Origin: Flavobacterium sp.
Lineage (GTDB): Bacteria > Bacteroidota > Bacteroidia > Flavobacteriales > Flavobacteriaceae
NCBI GenBank assembly: GCA_018883065.1
Contig: VEQT01000011.1
Coordinates: 1 to 55,905, forward strand
Direction of reading: 5' to 3'
DNA length: 55,905 nucleotides
The notes under the pieces were generated by a model. The model searched no databases and had not been told where the DNA came from. It saw only the letters and a list, made by a program, of their open reading frames with translations. The translations under genes and the position numbers were made by a program. This document shows, piece by piece, positions 41,516 through 51,316 of this stretch. How positions within the stretch are numbered: the stretch's first letter is position 1; every line of letters begins with the position of its first letter.

Positions 41516-44500
41516 ATGAAAAAAATTATTTTAATCGTTTTGCTTTCTTTGGTATCTTTTGCTGGGTATTCTCAGTTGCCTGCTCTTGAAGATTTTGAAG
41601 GCGCGACTTTCCCTCCAACTGGCTGGTTAGTTAAAGATAATTTAACAAATGCCGCACCCAATTGGGACGTCAATCCAAATGCCTTATATGCAGCCTACAG
41701 CGGAACCCGTTGTGCCTATATGGCTAGAGCAACAAATGCTACATCAGCTGGAGTTGGCGTTTTAACCGAAGAATGGTTAATTACCCCCCAACAAACTGTC
41801 GCTGCTAATAGTCAATTGCGTTTCTTTACCCGCCAAACGTTGGCTGGAAATACAGGAACATTATACAGAGTTATGGTTTCGAGCTCGGCAGATCAGGCCG
41901 ATTTGACAGCTTATACTCAATTGGTTCAATATACAGAAGATGAATTAAGCACACTTACAGCCGACCAATTGGATTACGAAGAAAAAGTAATCAACTTGGC
42001 GATCACAGGTGCTAGGTATTTTGCTTTTGTAAAAGTATACACACAAACCGTTGCTGGTCAATTTGGAGACCGTTGGTTAGTAGACGATGTGAAATTGGTT
42101 TTGAGATGTACAGACCCAACCGTTTTGGGCGTGAATAGCATTAGTGCAACAGGCGCAACTTTAACATGGACAAATACAGCTACTACTTTGTTTGAAGTTG
42201 AATATGGTGTGTCTGGATTTACACCAGGAACAGGTACAATAGTTTCAAATATTACAAGTACTACTACACCTAGAAGTTACACCATTCCAGCTGGAACTCT
42301 TTCTCCTTCTACAGATTATCAATTTTATGTACGCGCCATATGTCCTGCTTCTAATTCTGAGCAGGTTGGTCCGTTTTTATTTCCAACTACTCCACTAGGC
42401 GCTACATGTGCAGCTCCAATCCCGGTTACTTCATTGCCATATTCAGCAAACAGCAATACATCTGTGTATGGAAACAACATAAATCCCGCTTCGCCAGGAG
42501 CAACAGGTTGTGGAACTACAGGCGCCTTTATGGCAAGCAATGATGTTGTGTATTCATATACTCCAACTACGACTGGGTTAATTAGTATTTCAATGAATCC
42601 ACAAGGATCGACAAATACGGGTATGTTTATTTACAGCAGTTGTGCAAACATTGGTGTATCTTGTATAGGCGGTGTAGCTAATGCCACCTCAGATGTTCGA
42701 AACATTCCGGCTTTAAACGTTACAGCAAACCAACCAATATTTATCGTGTTGTCTTCTACTGCTGCAACAGCAAGCTACAACTATAATCTAATTATTCAAC
42801 AAGTAAACTGTGTTGCTCCAATCAATTTATCAGCGGGGGCATTTAGCACCAGCAGCGGAACACTTTCGTGGACAAACGGAACATTTGGCACATCAACTTC
42901 TTGGGAAGTAGCCGTTCAGCCTGCTGGAAGTTCAATTCCAACAGGAGCTGGAACCCAAACAAATACCAACACCAATTTTCCTGTAACCGGATTAACGGCT
43001 GCAACACCTTATCAATATTGGGTACGCGCCGACTGTGGAAACGGAACATTTAGTGCTTGGTCTGGACCATTTTTATTCAATACCACTATATGTGATGTAG
43101 TTGGTTGTAATTATACCTTTGTAATGACCGATACATTTGGTGATGGTTGGAATGGGGGTACCATGCAGGTAAGACAAAATGGAATCGTGGTTGGCACATT
43201 AGGCACTCAAATTGTGGGTGGCGGACCAACAAACGTACAGGTCCCCATGTGTAATGGCATTCCATTTGACTTATTCTGGAGTACTGGTGGTACTTTCCCA
43301 GATGAGATTGCGGTTTCTATCCAAAATAGTTTTGGTCAAACCTTGTTTACCTATGCTGGTGGTGGCGCAGCTGGTGTTGGAACATCACTTTATGGTGGCA
43401 TGGTGGATTGTTTGAATCCGCTGTGTTTACCTCCAACTAATATTAATGTACCAGCGGCTCAAATTACTACGAATGGCGCTCGAATTACTTGGACAAATCC
43501 AGGAGCTCCTAGTACAAGTATGGGCATTTATGTTGTGTTGGCAGGATCCCCTCCACCTACAGCAGGAACACCGCCTACTTATACTACTACTATTCCGCCA
43601 AATAATTACACCATAACAGGTGGATTATTGGCAGATACTACCTACGATGTGTATTTACAAACCATTTGTTCTGTAAACTCACCGAGTGTTTGGACAACAA
43701 CGCCTAGAACGTTTACTACTTTACCTACTTGTCCTAGACCAACTGCATTAACAGCTTCCAACATTACCACTACTTCCGTGCGAATAGGATGGACAAATCC
43801 AACCGGAACAGCTTGGCAAGTACTTGCTTTACCAGCAGGATCTGCCGCACCAACTGCCGCCACTACGGGCTGGGTTGTGGCAACTGGAAATCCATTTAAT
43901 ATGACCGGTTTAACTCCAGATACTGCGTATGATTTTTATGTACGCTCAGATTGTGGCGCTGTAAATGGAATCAGTACTTGGTCATTGCCAGTTAGCGCAA
44001 CAACATTGCCTACTTGCCCTAAACCAACTGCTTTAACAATCGGTACAATTACTGATGTCTCTGCTGTAGCAGGTTGGACAAATCCTACAGGAACTACATG
44101 GCAAGTTTTGGTTTTACCAGCTGGTTCTGCCGCTCCAACAGCAGCTTCTACAGGCTGGGTAGTAGCCAACACCAACACCGGCTTTGTATTAACTGGCTTA
44201 TCCGCAGCTACTTGTTATGATTACTATGTACGAACGGATTGTGGTGCTGTAAACGGATTGAGTACTTGGTCAGGACCAAGAAATTTCTGTACTACTATTT
44301 GTAATCCAAGCAATCAATGTCCATATACATTCACTATGACCGATTCATTTGGTGATGGATGGAATGGTGCAACTATGCAAGTGCGTCAAAATGGAATTCT
44401 TGTAGCCACTATTGGGGGTACTTTTACAGCTGGCGCTGGACCTGTTGTGGTGAATGTGCCACTTTGTTCAGGGGTGCCATTTGATCTTAACTGGAACAAC

Positions 44501-47500
44501 GGAGGAACATTCCCTGGAGAAGTTCGCGTTTCGATTACAAATATATTTGGACAAGTTTTATATAATATGAACGTGGCAAGCGCAGGTCTTGTAGGAACCG
44601 TTGTATATAGCGATTCACGTGCCGACTGTTTCTTCCCAAAATGTTTACCTCCAACAAACTTATCTGCTGTACCGAGTATTTTTAACTCAAGTTTAGATTG
44701 GGTTCAAGCAAACAACAATACAGCTTGGGATGTATTTGTGGTGCCAACAGGTGGCGCTGCTCCAACTCTAGGAAGCACTCCAACTTATCCTGCTGTAGGC
44801 GCTCATCCGTTTACAACACCAAATACGTTATCTCCAAACACCACCTATGATTATTATGTTCGCTCTTTATGTGGAGCAGGAACACCTGGTGATTGGGTAG
44901 GACCTTTTACTTTTACAACATTACCAACGTGCCCTCAACCTACAAACTTACGCTACATAAACACCAATGGTAACTCGGCTGATTTAGCTTGGAATGAAGT
45001 AGGACCAGCTACAAGCTGGAATATCGTAGTTCAGCCATCGGGTGGCGCAGTGCCAGGACCAACATCAGGCTGCGTAGTAAATACATTACCAACAGATGCA
45101 GCACCATACAATACACTAGCCTGTTTTGGTGCATTAACACCAGGATTTTATGAGTTTTATGTACGCGCCAATTGTACCGGTACAGATTTAAGTACCTGGT
45201 CTGGACCTATAAACTTTTATATTTCAGCCCCACTACCAGCTTGTGCTGATATAGAAATTGACGTAGTTACAACCTCACCTGGTCAAATTGATTTTTGCCC
45301 TGGCGACTACTGCATTGATTTGTCTGCAACTTTTACAGATTCTAAAGACACTACCGATTATAGTATTTTAGGTATTCCTTTTGCGCCACCTTTCCCATTT
45401 ACAGGTGGTACACAATTAAATATTGCTACGGATGATATTTGGGGCCCTTCATTTCAGTTGCCTTTTGACTTTTGTTTCTATGGCGTAAATTATCCTTCTA
45501 TACAAGTTGGATCAAATGGGGTATTAACTTTTACTCCTCAAACTGCTCCAGGAAACTGTCCATGGGCATTTACTGCTCAAATTCCGGCCACAAATTTCCC
45601 GATACGAAATGCAATTTATGGCGTGTATCAAGACATTAACCCATCAGTTTCTACTGCACCTATTGTACATACAATCAACTACCAAGTGTTAGGAACAGCA
45701 CCTTGTAGAAGTTTCGTAGTAAATTATGACAACATCGCTCAATTTAGCTGTGGTGTAAGTGTTGGTTTACAAACCAGTCAAATTGTGTTGTATGAAACCT
45801 CAAATATTATTGAAGTTTATGTACAAGACCGTACAGCTTGTACAACCTGGAATAGTGGTAGTGGTGTAATTGGTCTTCAAAACGATCTAGGAACCATTGC
45901 ACACGTTCCACCGGGAAGAAATACAGGTCCATGGAATGCACAAAATGAAGCCTGGAGATTTACACCAAATGGAAACTCAACCGTAGAATTCTCTTGGTTG
46001 CGTGATGGAGTTGTTGTAAGTAATAATCCAACAGTTAATGTTTGTTTTAATCAAGACACCAATATGACTGCACAAGCAGTGTATACTGGATGTGGAGGAA
46101 CTGTGACTACCAAAACGGAGAATATTTTATTAAACATCACCACGGTTGACATCCAACCAATTGCTCCAGTTTTTGAATGTACGTCTTATACTTTACCGGC
46201 ATTAACGGTTGGTAATTATTACACACTTCCTGGAGGACCAGCTGGTGGTGGAGTACAAATTCCAGTAGGAACTCAAATTACATCTACACAAACTATTTAT
46301 GTGTATGCTGAGATTACTTCATCAACAGCTACTTGTTCTGATGAAGAAAGTTTCCTGGTGACAATTGACAATCAAATAGTACCAACATTTAACACAATAC
46401 CAACGCTTTGTTTCAATTCTTCAGCACCAACTTTAGATACAACATCTTCAAATGGGGTGACTGGAACTTGGTCACCACCATCGATTGATACTTCAATTAT
46501 TGGTCCAACAAATTACACTTTTACCCCAGACGGAACTTTGCCTTGCGCAATCCCAACTACTGTAGTGGTTACGATTTCAAACCCTATATTACCCGATTTT
46601 GCACCGATTCCATCAATATGTTCAGGAACAACCGTACCAAGTTTAGATGCTGTTGCACCAAACGGAATCACTGGTTCATGGTCACCAACAACAATTGATA
46701 ATGCGAACTCTGGTTCATATGTTTTTACGCCAGACGCAGGACAGTGTGCGACTACACAAACATTAAATGTGAATGTGACAGCTCCAAGTATTAACCCTTC
46801 GTTTGTAGCTATTCCAGACGTTTGTTCTGGAACAGTGGCACCGAGTTTGGCTACTACATCTCCAATAGGTATTATTGGTTCATGGTCACCAACAACAATT
46901 GATAATGCGAACTCTGGTTCATATGTATTTACCCCAGATGCAGGACAGTGTGCGACTACACAAACATTAAATGTGAATGTGACAGCTCCAAGTATTAACC
47001 CTTCGTTTGTAGCTATTCCAGACGTTTGTTCTGGAACAGTAGCGCCAAGTTTGGCTACTACATCTCCAATAGGTATTATTGGTTCTTGGTCACCAGCCAC
47101 GATTGATAATACAACTTCTGGATCGTATGTATTTACCCCAGACGCAGGACAGTGTGCGACTACACAAACATTAAATGTGAATGTGACAGCTCCAAGTATT
47201 AACCCTTCGTTTGTAGCTATTCCAGACGTTTGTTCAGGTACTGTAGCGCCAAGTTTGTCTACCACATCTCCAATAGGTATTATTGGTTCATGGTCACCAG
47301 CTACTATTGATAATACAACTTCTGGATCGTATGTGTTTACGCCAAACGCAGGTCAATGTGCTACTTCACAAACGCTTGGGGTAGTAATCACGCCAAGAAC
47401 ACAACCTAACTTTCCTGGAATTGCAGCTTTCTGTTCAGGAGCTACTGCACCAACCTTAGCATTAATTTCTCCAAATGGAGTTTCGGGAGTATGGTCGCCG

Positions 47501-48295
47501 TCAATAATTAGCAATACAGCAAGTGGTTCATATGTATTTACACCAACCCTCGGATTGTGTGCCGATACACAAACCGTACCGGTAACTGTCGATCAAAATG
47601 TTACCCCAGACTTTACGGCTGTTGCGCCAATTTGCTCGGGATCAACTGCCCCAACTTTGAATGGTACATCGCCAAACGGAGTAAATGGTACCTGGTCACC
47701 AGCAACAATTAGCAACACGGCTGACGGAAGCTACGTGTTTACACCAAGTGCTGGTCAGTGTGCTGTTTCACAAACATTAGCGGTTACAGTTACACCACCA
47801 ATTAATATCATTGTTGATGGCGGTTGTGATAATGGAATCTACATATTAACTGCGACTTCAGATTCAATCAATTTCAATCCGGATACTGCTACTTATCAAT
47901 GGGTAGATGGTACTGGAGCAACTATTGGAACTGACGAATCAGTTGTTGTTTCTGCCCCAGGGACTTATATTTGTAATGTAACCAATGCGGGTTGTATATC
48001 ATCCGGTACTTCGGGAGATATAACTAGCGTAACCTGTACCATTCAAAAAGGAATTTCACCACGCGGTACGGGCGCTGGAGATGGCAAAAACGACTTCTTA
48101 AAATTGGCTTGTAAAAGATTAGAAATATTTAACCGTTACGGAATGGTTGTGTATTCTAAAAACAACTACAGCAACGATTGGTATGGTCAAACAGATAGTG
48201 GAAGTGAGTTGCCAGACGGAACTTATTTCTATGTGGTAGAGCAAGAAAATGCGCCTGCACAAACTGGATGGATTTACATCAATAGAGAGCAATAA
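41516..48295 (+). CDS. giant T9SS type B sorted adhesin (fibronectin type III, 68-residue repeats)
   Basis: A 2259-residue secreted protein. It has a signal peptide (ending AGYSQ, near residue 20), then a choice-of-anchor-J-like domain (about 21-197). About seven fibronectin type III units follow (from 198, 431, 640, 738, 833, 1042 and 1140), each starting with a Cys-x-x-Pro-Thr motif. Two copies of a Cys-rich GDGWNG module are interleaved (about 528-640 and 930-1040). A nidogen-like region spans about 1240-1545, and seven 68-residue repeats span about 1622-2097. The C-terminal gliding-motility-associated domain (about 2180-2259, with RLEIFNRYGMVVYSKNNY) directs export and anchoring by the type IX system. 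It is followed by its PorP/SprF and OmpA partners. Confidence 0.92.
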   Translation: MKKIILIVLLSLVSFAGYSQLPALEDFEGATFPPTGWLVKDNLTNAAPNWDVNPNALYAAYSGTRCAYMARATNATSAGVGVLTEEWLITPQQTVAANSQLRFFTRQTLAGNTGTLYRVMVSSSADQADLTAYTQLVQYTEDELSTLTADQLDYEEKVINLAITGARYFAFVKVYTQTVAGQFGDRWLVDDVKLVLRCTDPTVLGVNSISATGATLTWTNTATTLFEVEYGVSGFTPGTGTIVSNITSTTTPRSYTIPAGTLSPSTDYQFYVRAICPASNSEQVGPFLFPTTPLGATCAAPIPVTSLPYSANSNTSVYGNNINPASPGATGCGTTGAFMASNDVVYSYTPTTTGLISISMNPQGSTNTGMFIYSSCANIGVSCIGGVANATSDVRNIPALNVTANQPIFIVLSSTAATASYNYNLIIQQVNCVAPINLSAGAFSTSSGTLSWTNGTFGTSTSWEVAVQPAGSSIPTGAGTQTNTNTNFPVTGLTAATPYQYWVRADCGNGTFSAWSGPFLFNTTICDVVGCNYTFVMTDTFGDGWNGGTMQVRQNGIVVGTLGTQIVGGGPTNVQVPMCNGIPFDLFWSTGGTFPDEIAVSIQNSFGQTLFTYAGGGAAGVGTSLYGGMVDCLNPLCLPPTNINVPAAQITTNGARITWTNPGAPSTSMGIYVVLAGSPPPTAGTPPTYTTTIPPNNYTITGGLLADTTYDVYLQTICSVNSPSVWTTTPRTFTTLPTCPRPTALTASNITTTSVRIGWTNPTGTAWQVLALPAGSAAPTAATTGWVVATGNPFNMTGLTPDTAYDFYVRSDCGAVNGISTWSLPVSATTLPTCPKPTALTIGTITDVSAVAGWTNPTGTTWQVLVLPAGSAAPTAASTGWVVANTNTGFVLTGLSAATCYDYYVRTDCGAVNGLSTWSGPRNFCTTICNPSNQCPYTFTMTDSFGDGWNGATMQVRQNGILVATIGGTFTAGAGPVVVNVPLCSGVPFDLNWNNGGTFPGEVRVSITNIFGQVLYNMNVASAGLVGTVVYSDSRADCFFPKCLPPTNLSAVPSIFNSSLDWVQANNNTAWDVFVVPTGGAAPTLGSTPTYPAVGAHPFTTPNTLSPNTTYDYYVRSLCGAGTPGDWVGPFTFTTLPTCPQPTNLRYINTNGNSADLAWNEVGPATSWNIVVQPSGGAVPGPTSGCVVNTLPTDAAPYNTLACFGALTPGFYEFYVRANCTGTDLSTWSGPINFYISAPLPACADIEIDVVTTSPGQIDFCPGDYCIDLSATFTDSKDTTDYSILGIPFAPPFPFTGGTQLNIATDDIWGPSFQLPFDFCFYGVNYPSIQVGSNGVLTFTPQTAPGNCPWAFTAQIPATNFPIRNAIYGVYQDINPSVSTAPIVHTINYQVLGTAPCRSFVVNYDNIAQFSCGVSVGLQTSQIVLYETSNIIEVYVQDRTACTTWNSGSGVIGLQNDLGTIAHVPPGRNTGPWNAQNEAWRFTPNGNSTVEFSWLRDGVVVSNNPTVNVCFNQDTNMTAQAVYTGCGGTVTTKTENILLNITTVDIQPIAPVFECTSYTLPALTVGNYYTLPGGPAGGGVQIPVGTQITSTQTIYVYAEITSSTATCSDEESFLVTIDNQIVPTFNTIPTLCFNSSAPTLDTTSSNGVTGTWSPPSIDTSIIGPTNYTFTPDGTLPCAIPTTVVVTISNPILPDFAPIPSICSGTTVPSLDAVAPNGITGSWSPTTIDNANSGSYVFTPDAGQCATTQTLNVNVTAPSINPSFVAIPDVCSGTVAPSLATTSPIGIIGSWSPTTIDNANSGSYVFTPDAGQCATTQTLNVNVTAPSINPSFVAIPDVCSGTVAPSLATTSPIGIIGSWSPATIDNTTSGSYVFTPDAGQCATTQTLNVNVTAPSINPSFVAIPDVCSGTVAPSLSTTSPIGIIGSWSPATIDNTTSGSYVFTPNAGQCATSQTLGVVITPRTQPNFPGIAAFCSGATAPTLALISPNGVSGVWSPSIISNTASGSYVFTPTLGLCADTQTVPVTVDQNVTPDFTAVAPICSGSTAPTLNGTSPNGVNGTWSPATISNTADGSYVFTPSAGQCAVSQTLAVTVTPPINIIVDGGCDNGIYILTATSDSINFNPDTATYQWVDGTGATIGTDESVVVSAPGTYICNVTNAGCISSGTSGDITSVTCTIQKGISPRGTGAGDGKNDFLKLACKRLEIFNRYGMVVYSKNNYSNDWYGQTDSGSELPDGTYFYVVEQENAPAQTGWIYINREQ
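46586..47401 (+). repeat. four 204-base tandem repeats inside the adhesin gene
   Basis: Units of 204 bases (68 codons) begin at 46586, 46790, 46994 and 47198. Units 2-4 are nearly identical in DNA, and unit 1 shares the near-identical second half. More diverged units lie before (from about 46380) and after (to about 47805), giving seven at the protein level. Each unit carries a Cys pair and the GSWSP...GSYVFTP core. The low divergence points to recent duplication or gene conversion. Confidence 0.9.
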
Positions 48296-48322
48296 TTTAT
48301 AACAAACTGTAAATACACAAAA

Positions 48323-49243
48323 ATGAAGAAAATACATTTCGCGGCATTATTGATGTTCTTATCATTTGTAGAGGCATCCGCACAGCAAGACCCAAATTAT
48401 ACACAATACATGTATAATATGAGTGCCATTAACCCGGCTTACGCTGGATCTAAAGAGAACATGACCGGTGGTTTGTTATATCGCAAGCAATGGGTAGGTT
48501 TAGAAGGGGCTCCTAATACAGGGACGTTTTTCTTGAACTCGCCCGTAGGCAAGAATGTGGGTGTTGGTTTATCTGTTATTTCAGATAAAATAGGTCCTGT
48601 GGAAGAAAACGATGTGTATGGAGATTTCTCGTATACCTTAAATTTGGGTGGCGAACGACGTTTAGCATTTGGTTTAAAAGCAGGATTAACAATTAATAAT
48701 ATTGGTTTAAATTCGGAGATTGATCCTTTTCAACCCGATGCAGGAGATGATGCTTTTGGAGTTGATGTAAGTACATCAAGATTCAATGCAGGTACAGGAT
48801 TATTCTATTACACTAATAAATATTATGTGGCCTTTTCGATGCCTAATATGATGAAAGGGACATATTTAGATCGAAACGGAAGAAAATTCGGCACAACATC
48901 ATTACATTACTTTTTAACAGGTGGATACGTATTTGATATTAATCCAACGTTAAAATTCAAACCATTTACTATGATCAAGACGGCTGCAGGTGCCCCTACT
49001 TCATTTGATTTATCTACTAACTTCTTGTTTAACGACAAATTTGAAGTTGGAGCTACCTATCGTTTGCAAGACAGTTTTGGCGCTATGATTGGCTACATGA
49101 TTTCACCAAACTTGCGATTGGGCTATGCTTATGATCATATTATATCTGACCTCAGAGGTAGCGCATCCTCTTCTCATGAGTTCATCATGTTGTTTGATTT
49201 GAACTTCCCGAAAAAAGTTTCTCAATCACCAAGGTATTTCTAA
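48323..49243 (+). CDS. PorP/SprF-family type IX secretion membrane protein
   Basis: A 306-residue outer-membrane barrel with a signal peptide (ending VEASAQ, near residue 21). The family opening is QDPNYTQYMYNMSAINPAYAGSKE (about residues 22-45), followed by alternating beta strands and a terminal segment LGYAYDHIISDLRGSASSSHEFIMLFDL. PorP/SprF proteins pair with a type B sorted adhesin encoded just upstream and are needed to attach it to the cell surface. It lies 27 bases after the adhesin gene and 18 before the OmpA gene. Confidence 0.93.
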   Translation: MKKIHFAALLMFLSFVEASAQQDPNYTQYMYNMSAINPAYAGSKENMTGGLLYRKQWVGLEGAPNTGTFFLNSPVGKNVGVGLSVISDKIGPVEENDVYGDFSYTLNLGGERRLAFGLKAGLTINNIGLNSEIDPFQPDAGDDAFGVDVSTSRFNAGTGLFYYTNKYYVAFSMPNMMKGTYLDRNGRKFGTTSLHYFLTGGYVFDINPTLKFKPFTMIKTAAGAPTSFDLSTNFLFNDKFEVGATYRLQDSFGAMIGYMISPNLRLGYAYDHIISDLRGSASSSHEFIMLFDLNFPKKVSQSPRYF

Positions 49244-49261
49244 CATAAATCGAACGTAAAA

Positions 49262-51127
49262 ATGAAAAATTTATATATAGCATTAAGTTTTGTGATGATT
49301 AGCGGCAGTGTTTTGGCACAAAGCGCACTTACACAAAAAGCAGACAAATTATACAACCGTTACGAATATGTTGCTGCTGCAGATGAATACCTGAAATTGG
49401 TTGAAAAAGGAAAAGGAGACGGATACATCTACAACCAATTGGCTGATTTGTATTTCAACATGTTTAATACAGTTGAAGCGGCCAAATGGTATGAGAAAGC
49501 GGTTGAGACCAACCAAGATCCGGAAATATATTATCGTTATGCACAGATGTTGAAAGCGAATGGCAAATATGCAGAGTCTAACGTGCAAATGCAAAAGTTT
49601 GCCAGTTTGGTTCCTGCGGATACCCGTGCCATTTCGTTCAATGAAAATCCAAATTACATCCCCCGCTTGTTAGACAAACAAAAAATGTTTGATGTTTTAG
49701 GAATGGAAATTAGTAGTGATAAATCAGAGTTTGGGGCTGTGTTATATAACAACTTGTTTTATTTTACAAGTGCTCGAAGTGGATCTCGAAAAGATTATGG
49801 TTGGAATAAAGAACCGTATTTAGACATCTACAAAGCCGACTACAACGACGACGGAACCATTACCAATGCTTTGCCTATAACGCAATTGAACTCCAAGTAC
49901 CACGACGGTCCGATTACTATTAGCGCTGATGGCAATACGGCTTATTTTGGCAGTGATAGTTTTAGAGAGTCAGAATTTGAAAAAGACAAAGCCAAGAAAC
50001 TTAAATTGGGTCGCAACAACATTTTTAAATCAGTTAAAGAAGGCGACAAATGGGGTAAAGTAATTTCTTTACCATTCAATAGCACCGAATATTCTACCAG
50101 CAATCCAAGTTTAAGCCGCGACGGAAAAACCTTGTATTTCTCATCTGATATGCCAGGTGGTTTAGGAGGAGTTGATATTTGGAAAGCAGCTATTAATGAA
50201 GACGGTTCTTTTGGGGCGCCAGAAAATCTTGGATCAAAAGTAAATACTGCTGGATATGAAAGCTTTCCTTTTATTGCCGATGACAACGCCACTTTGTATT
50301 TTGCTTCTAGCGGACACCCTGGATTAGGAGGAACAGACGTTTTTCAAATCAATTTGTCATCTGGTGATGCCACCAATTTAGGACAACCCGTCAATACCGA
50401 AAAAGACGATTTCTCGTTTAGCTTTAACAAAGACAAAAATTTAGGTTTCTTTTCTAGTAACCGAAATGGAAACGACGACTTCTTTAAAGCCATTCCAATT
50501 TGTGCAGTTCCTGTAACTACTACTGTAACAGACGCCAAAACAGGGGCTATATTGGTTAATGCCAGCGTCGCGATTGTAGATGAAAAAAGCAACGTAATTG
50601 CCACTGAGATGAGTAATGACAAAGGAGAAGTTACCTACAAAGTAGAGTGTAATAAATCCTATACGATTCAAGCTTCAAAAGACGGTTACGAAAGCAATAC
50701 GTTTGGTGTAGCCAAAAGCAAAGGTGAATCAGTTGCTGTAGCGGCCGCTTTAAAGCCAATCGAAGTGATCATTACCGAAACCGAAATTATCTTAAATCCG
50801 ATTTTCTTTGAATACAATAAAAGCAATATCACCAAAGAAGGCGCATTTGAGTTAGATAAATTGGTACAAGTAATGAAAGCCAACGACAAGCTTGTGGTTT
50901 TAGCTAAATCACACACAGATAATCGTGGTAGCGATGTGTACAATTTGAACTTATCAGATCGTCGTGCCAAAGCAACTGTACAGTATGTGATTTCAAAAGG
51001 AATTGCTGCCGAAAGAATTTCTGGTAAAGGATTAGGTGAAACAGAATTAAAAGTGAATTGTGGCGAACAATGTACAGAAGAACAACATGCTCAAAACAGA
51101 AGATCTGAATTCTTGATTGTAAAATAA
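49262..51127 (+). CDS. OmpA-family protein with TPR, beta-propeller and carboxypeptidase-regulatory-like domains
   Basis: A 621-residue exported protein of the type that completes T9SS adhesin/SprF operons. The order is a signal peptide (ending GSVLAQ, near 20), TPR-like helices (about 21-120), PD40-type propeller repeats (about 140-410, with NPSLSRDGKTLYFSSDMPGG and similar YF(A/S)S turns), a regulatory-like beta domain (about 418-500) and a C-terminal OmpA peptidoglycan-binding domain (about 510-621, FFEYNKSNIT, SHTDNRGSDVYNLNLSDRRA, NRRSEFLIV). It probably anchors the surface complex to peptidoglycan. A strong terminator follows. Confidence 0.9.
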   Translation: MKNLYIALSFVMISGSVLAQSALTQKADKLYNRYEYVAAADEYLKLVEKGKGDGYIYNQLADLYFNMFNTVEAAKWYEKAVETNQDPEIYYRYAQMLKANGKYAESNVQMQKFASLVPADTRAISFNENPNYIPRLLDKQKMFDVLGMEISSDKSEFGAVLYNNLFYFTSARSGSRKDYGWNKEPYLDIYKADYNDDGTITNALPITQLNSKYHDGPITISADGNTAYFGSDSFRESEFEKDKAKKLKLGRNNIFKSVKEGDKWGKVISLPFNSTEYSTSNPSLSRDGKTLYFSSDMPGGLGGVDIWKAAINEDGSFGAPENLGSKVNTAGYESFPFIADDNATLYFASSGHPGLGGTDVFQINLSSGDATNLGQPVNTEKDDFSFSFNKDKNLGFFSSNRNGNDDFFKAIPICAVPVTTTVTDAKTGAILVNASVAIVDEKSNVIATEMSNDKGEVTYKVECNKSYTIQASKDGYESNTFGVAKSKGESVAVAAALKPIEVIITETEIILNPIFFEYNKSNITKEGAFELDKLVQVMKANDKLVVLAKSHTDNRGSDVYNLNLSDRRAKATVQYVISKGIAAERISGKGLGETELKVNCGEQCTEEQHAQNRRSEFLIVK

Positions 51128-51146
51128 TAAGCTGTCAAGCAAAATT

Positions 51147-51174
51147 AAAAACCGGGTTTATGCCCGGTTTTTTT
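51147..51174 (+). terminator. rho-independent terminator of the adhesin operon
   Basis: A hairpin with an ACCGGG/CCCGGT core extended by A/T pairs (loop TTTATG) is followed by a run of seven T residues, 20 bases after the OmpA-family gene. Confidence 0.88.
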
Positions 51175-51290
51175 GATTTTAAGGGTATTTTAAACAAATT
51201 TAAACAATTACCTAGCCCATCTACTTTAATCGTTTTATTTCCGCTTTTCTAAGCTTGAGAATTTAACAGTGCGTTCTGCATACTATACCG

Positions 51291-51298
51291 TATCTTTA
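51291..51298 (+). promoter_or_regulatory. possible -7 box for the CotH gene
   Basis: TATCTTTA differs from TAnnTTTG at the last base and lies 18 bases before the ATG at 51317. It supports that start over the longer frame from 51269. Confidence 0.35.
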
Positions 51299-51316
51299 GC
51301 GTCCACAATTGTAGTT

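Noticed and set aside
46513..47265. 250-residue open frame on the minus strand inside the adhesin gene
   Set aside because: It is a mirror of the 204-base repeats; its length comes from the repeated sequence having no stop in that frame, and its product has no signal or motif.
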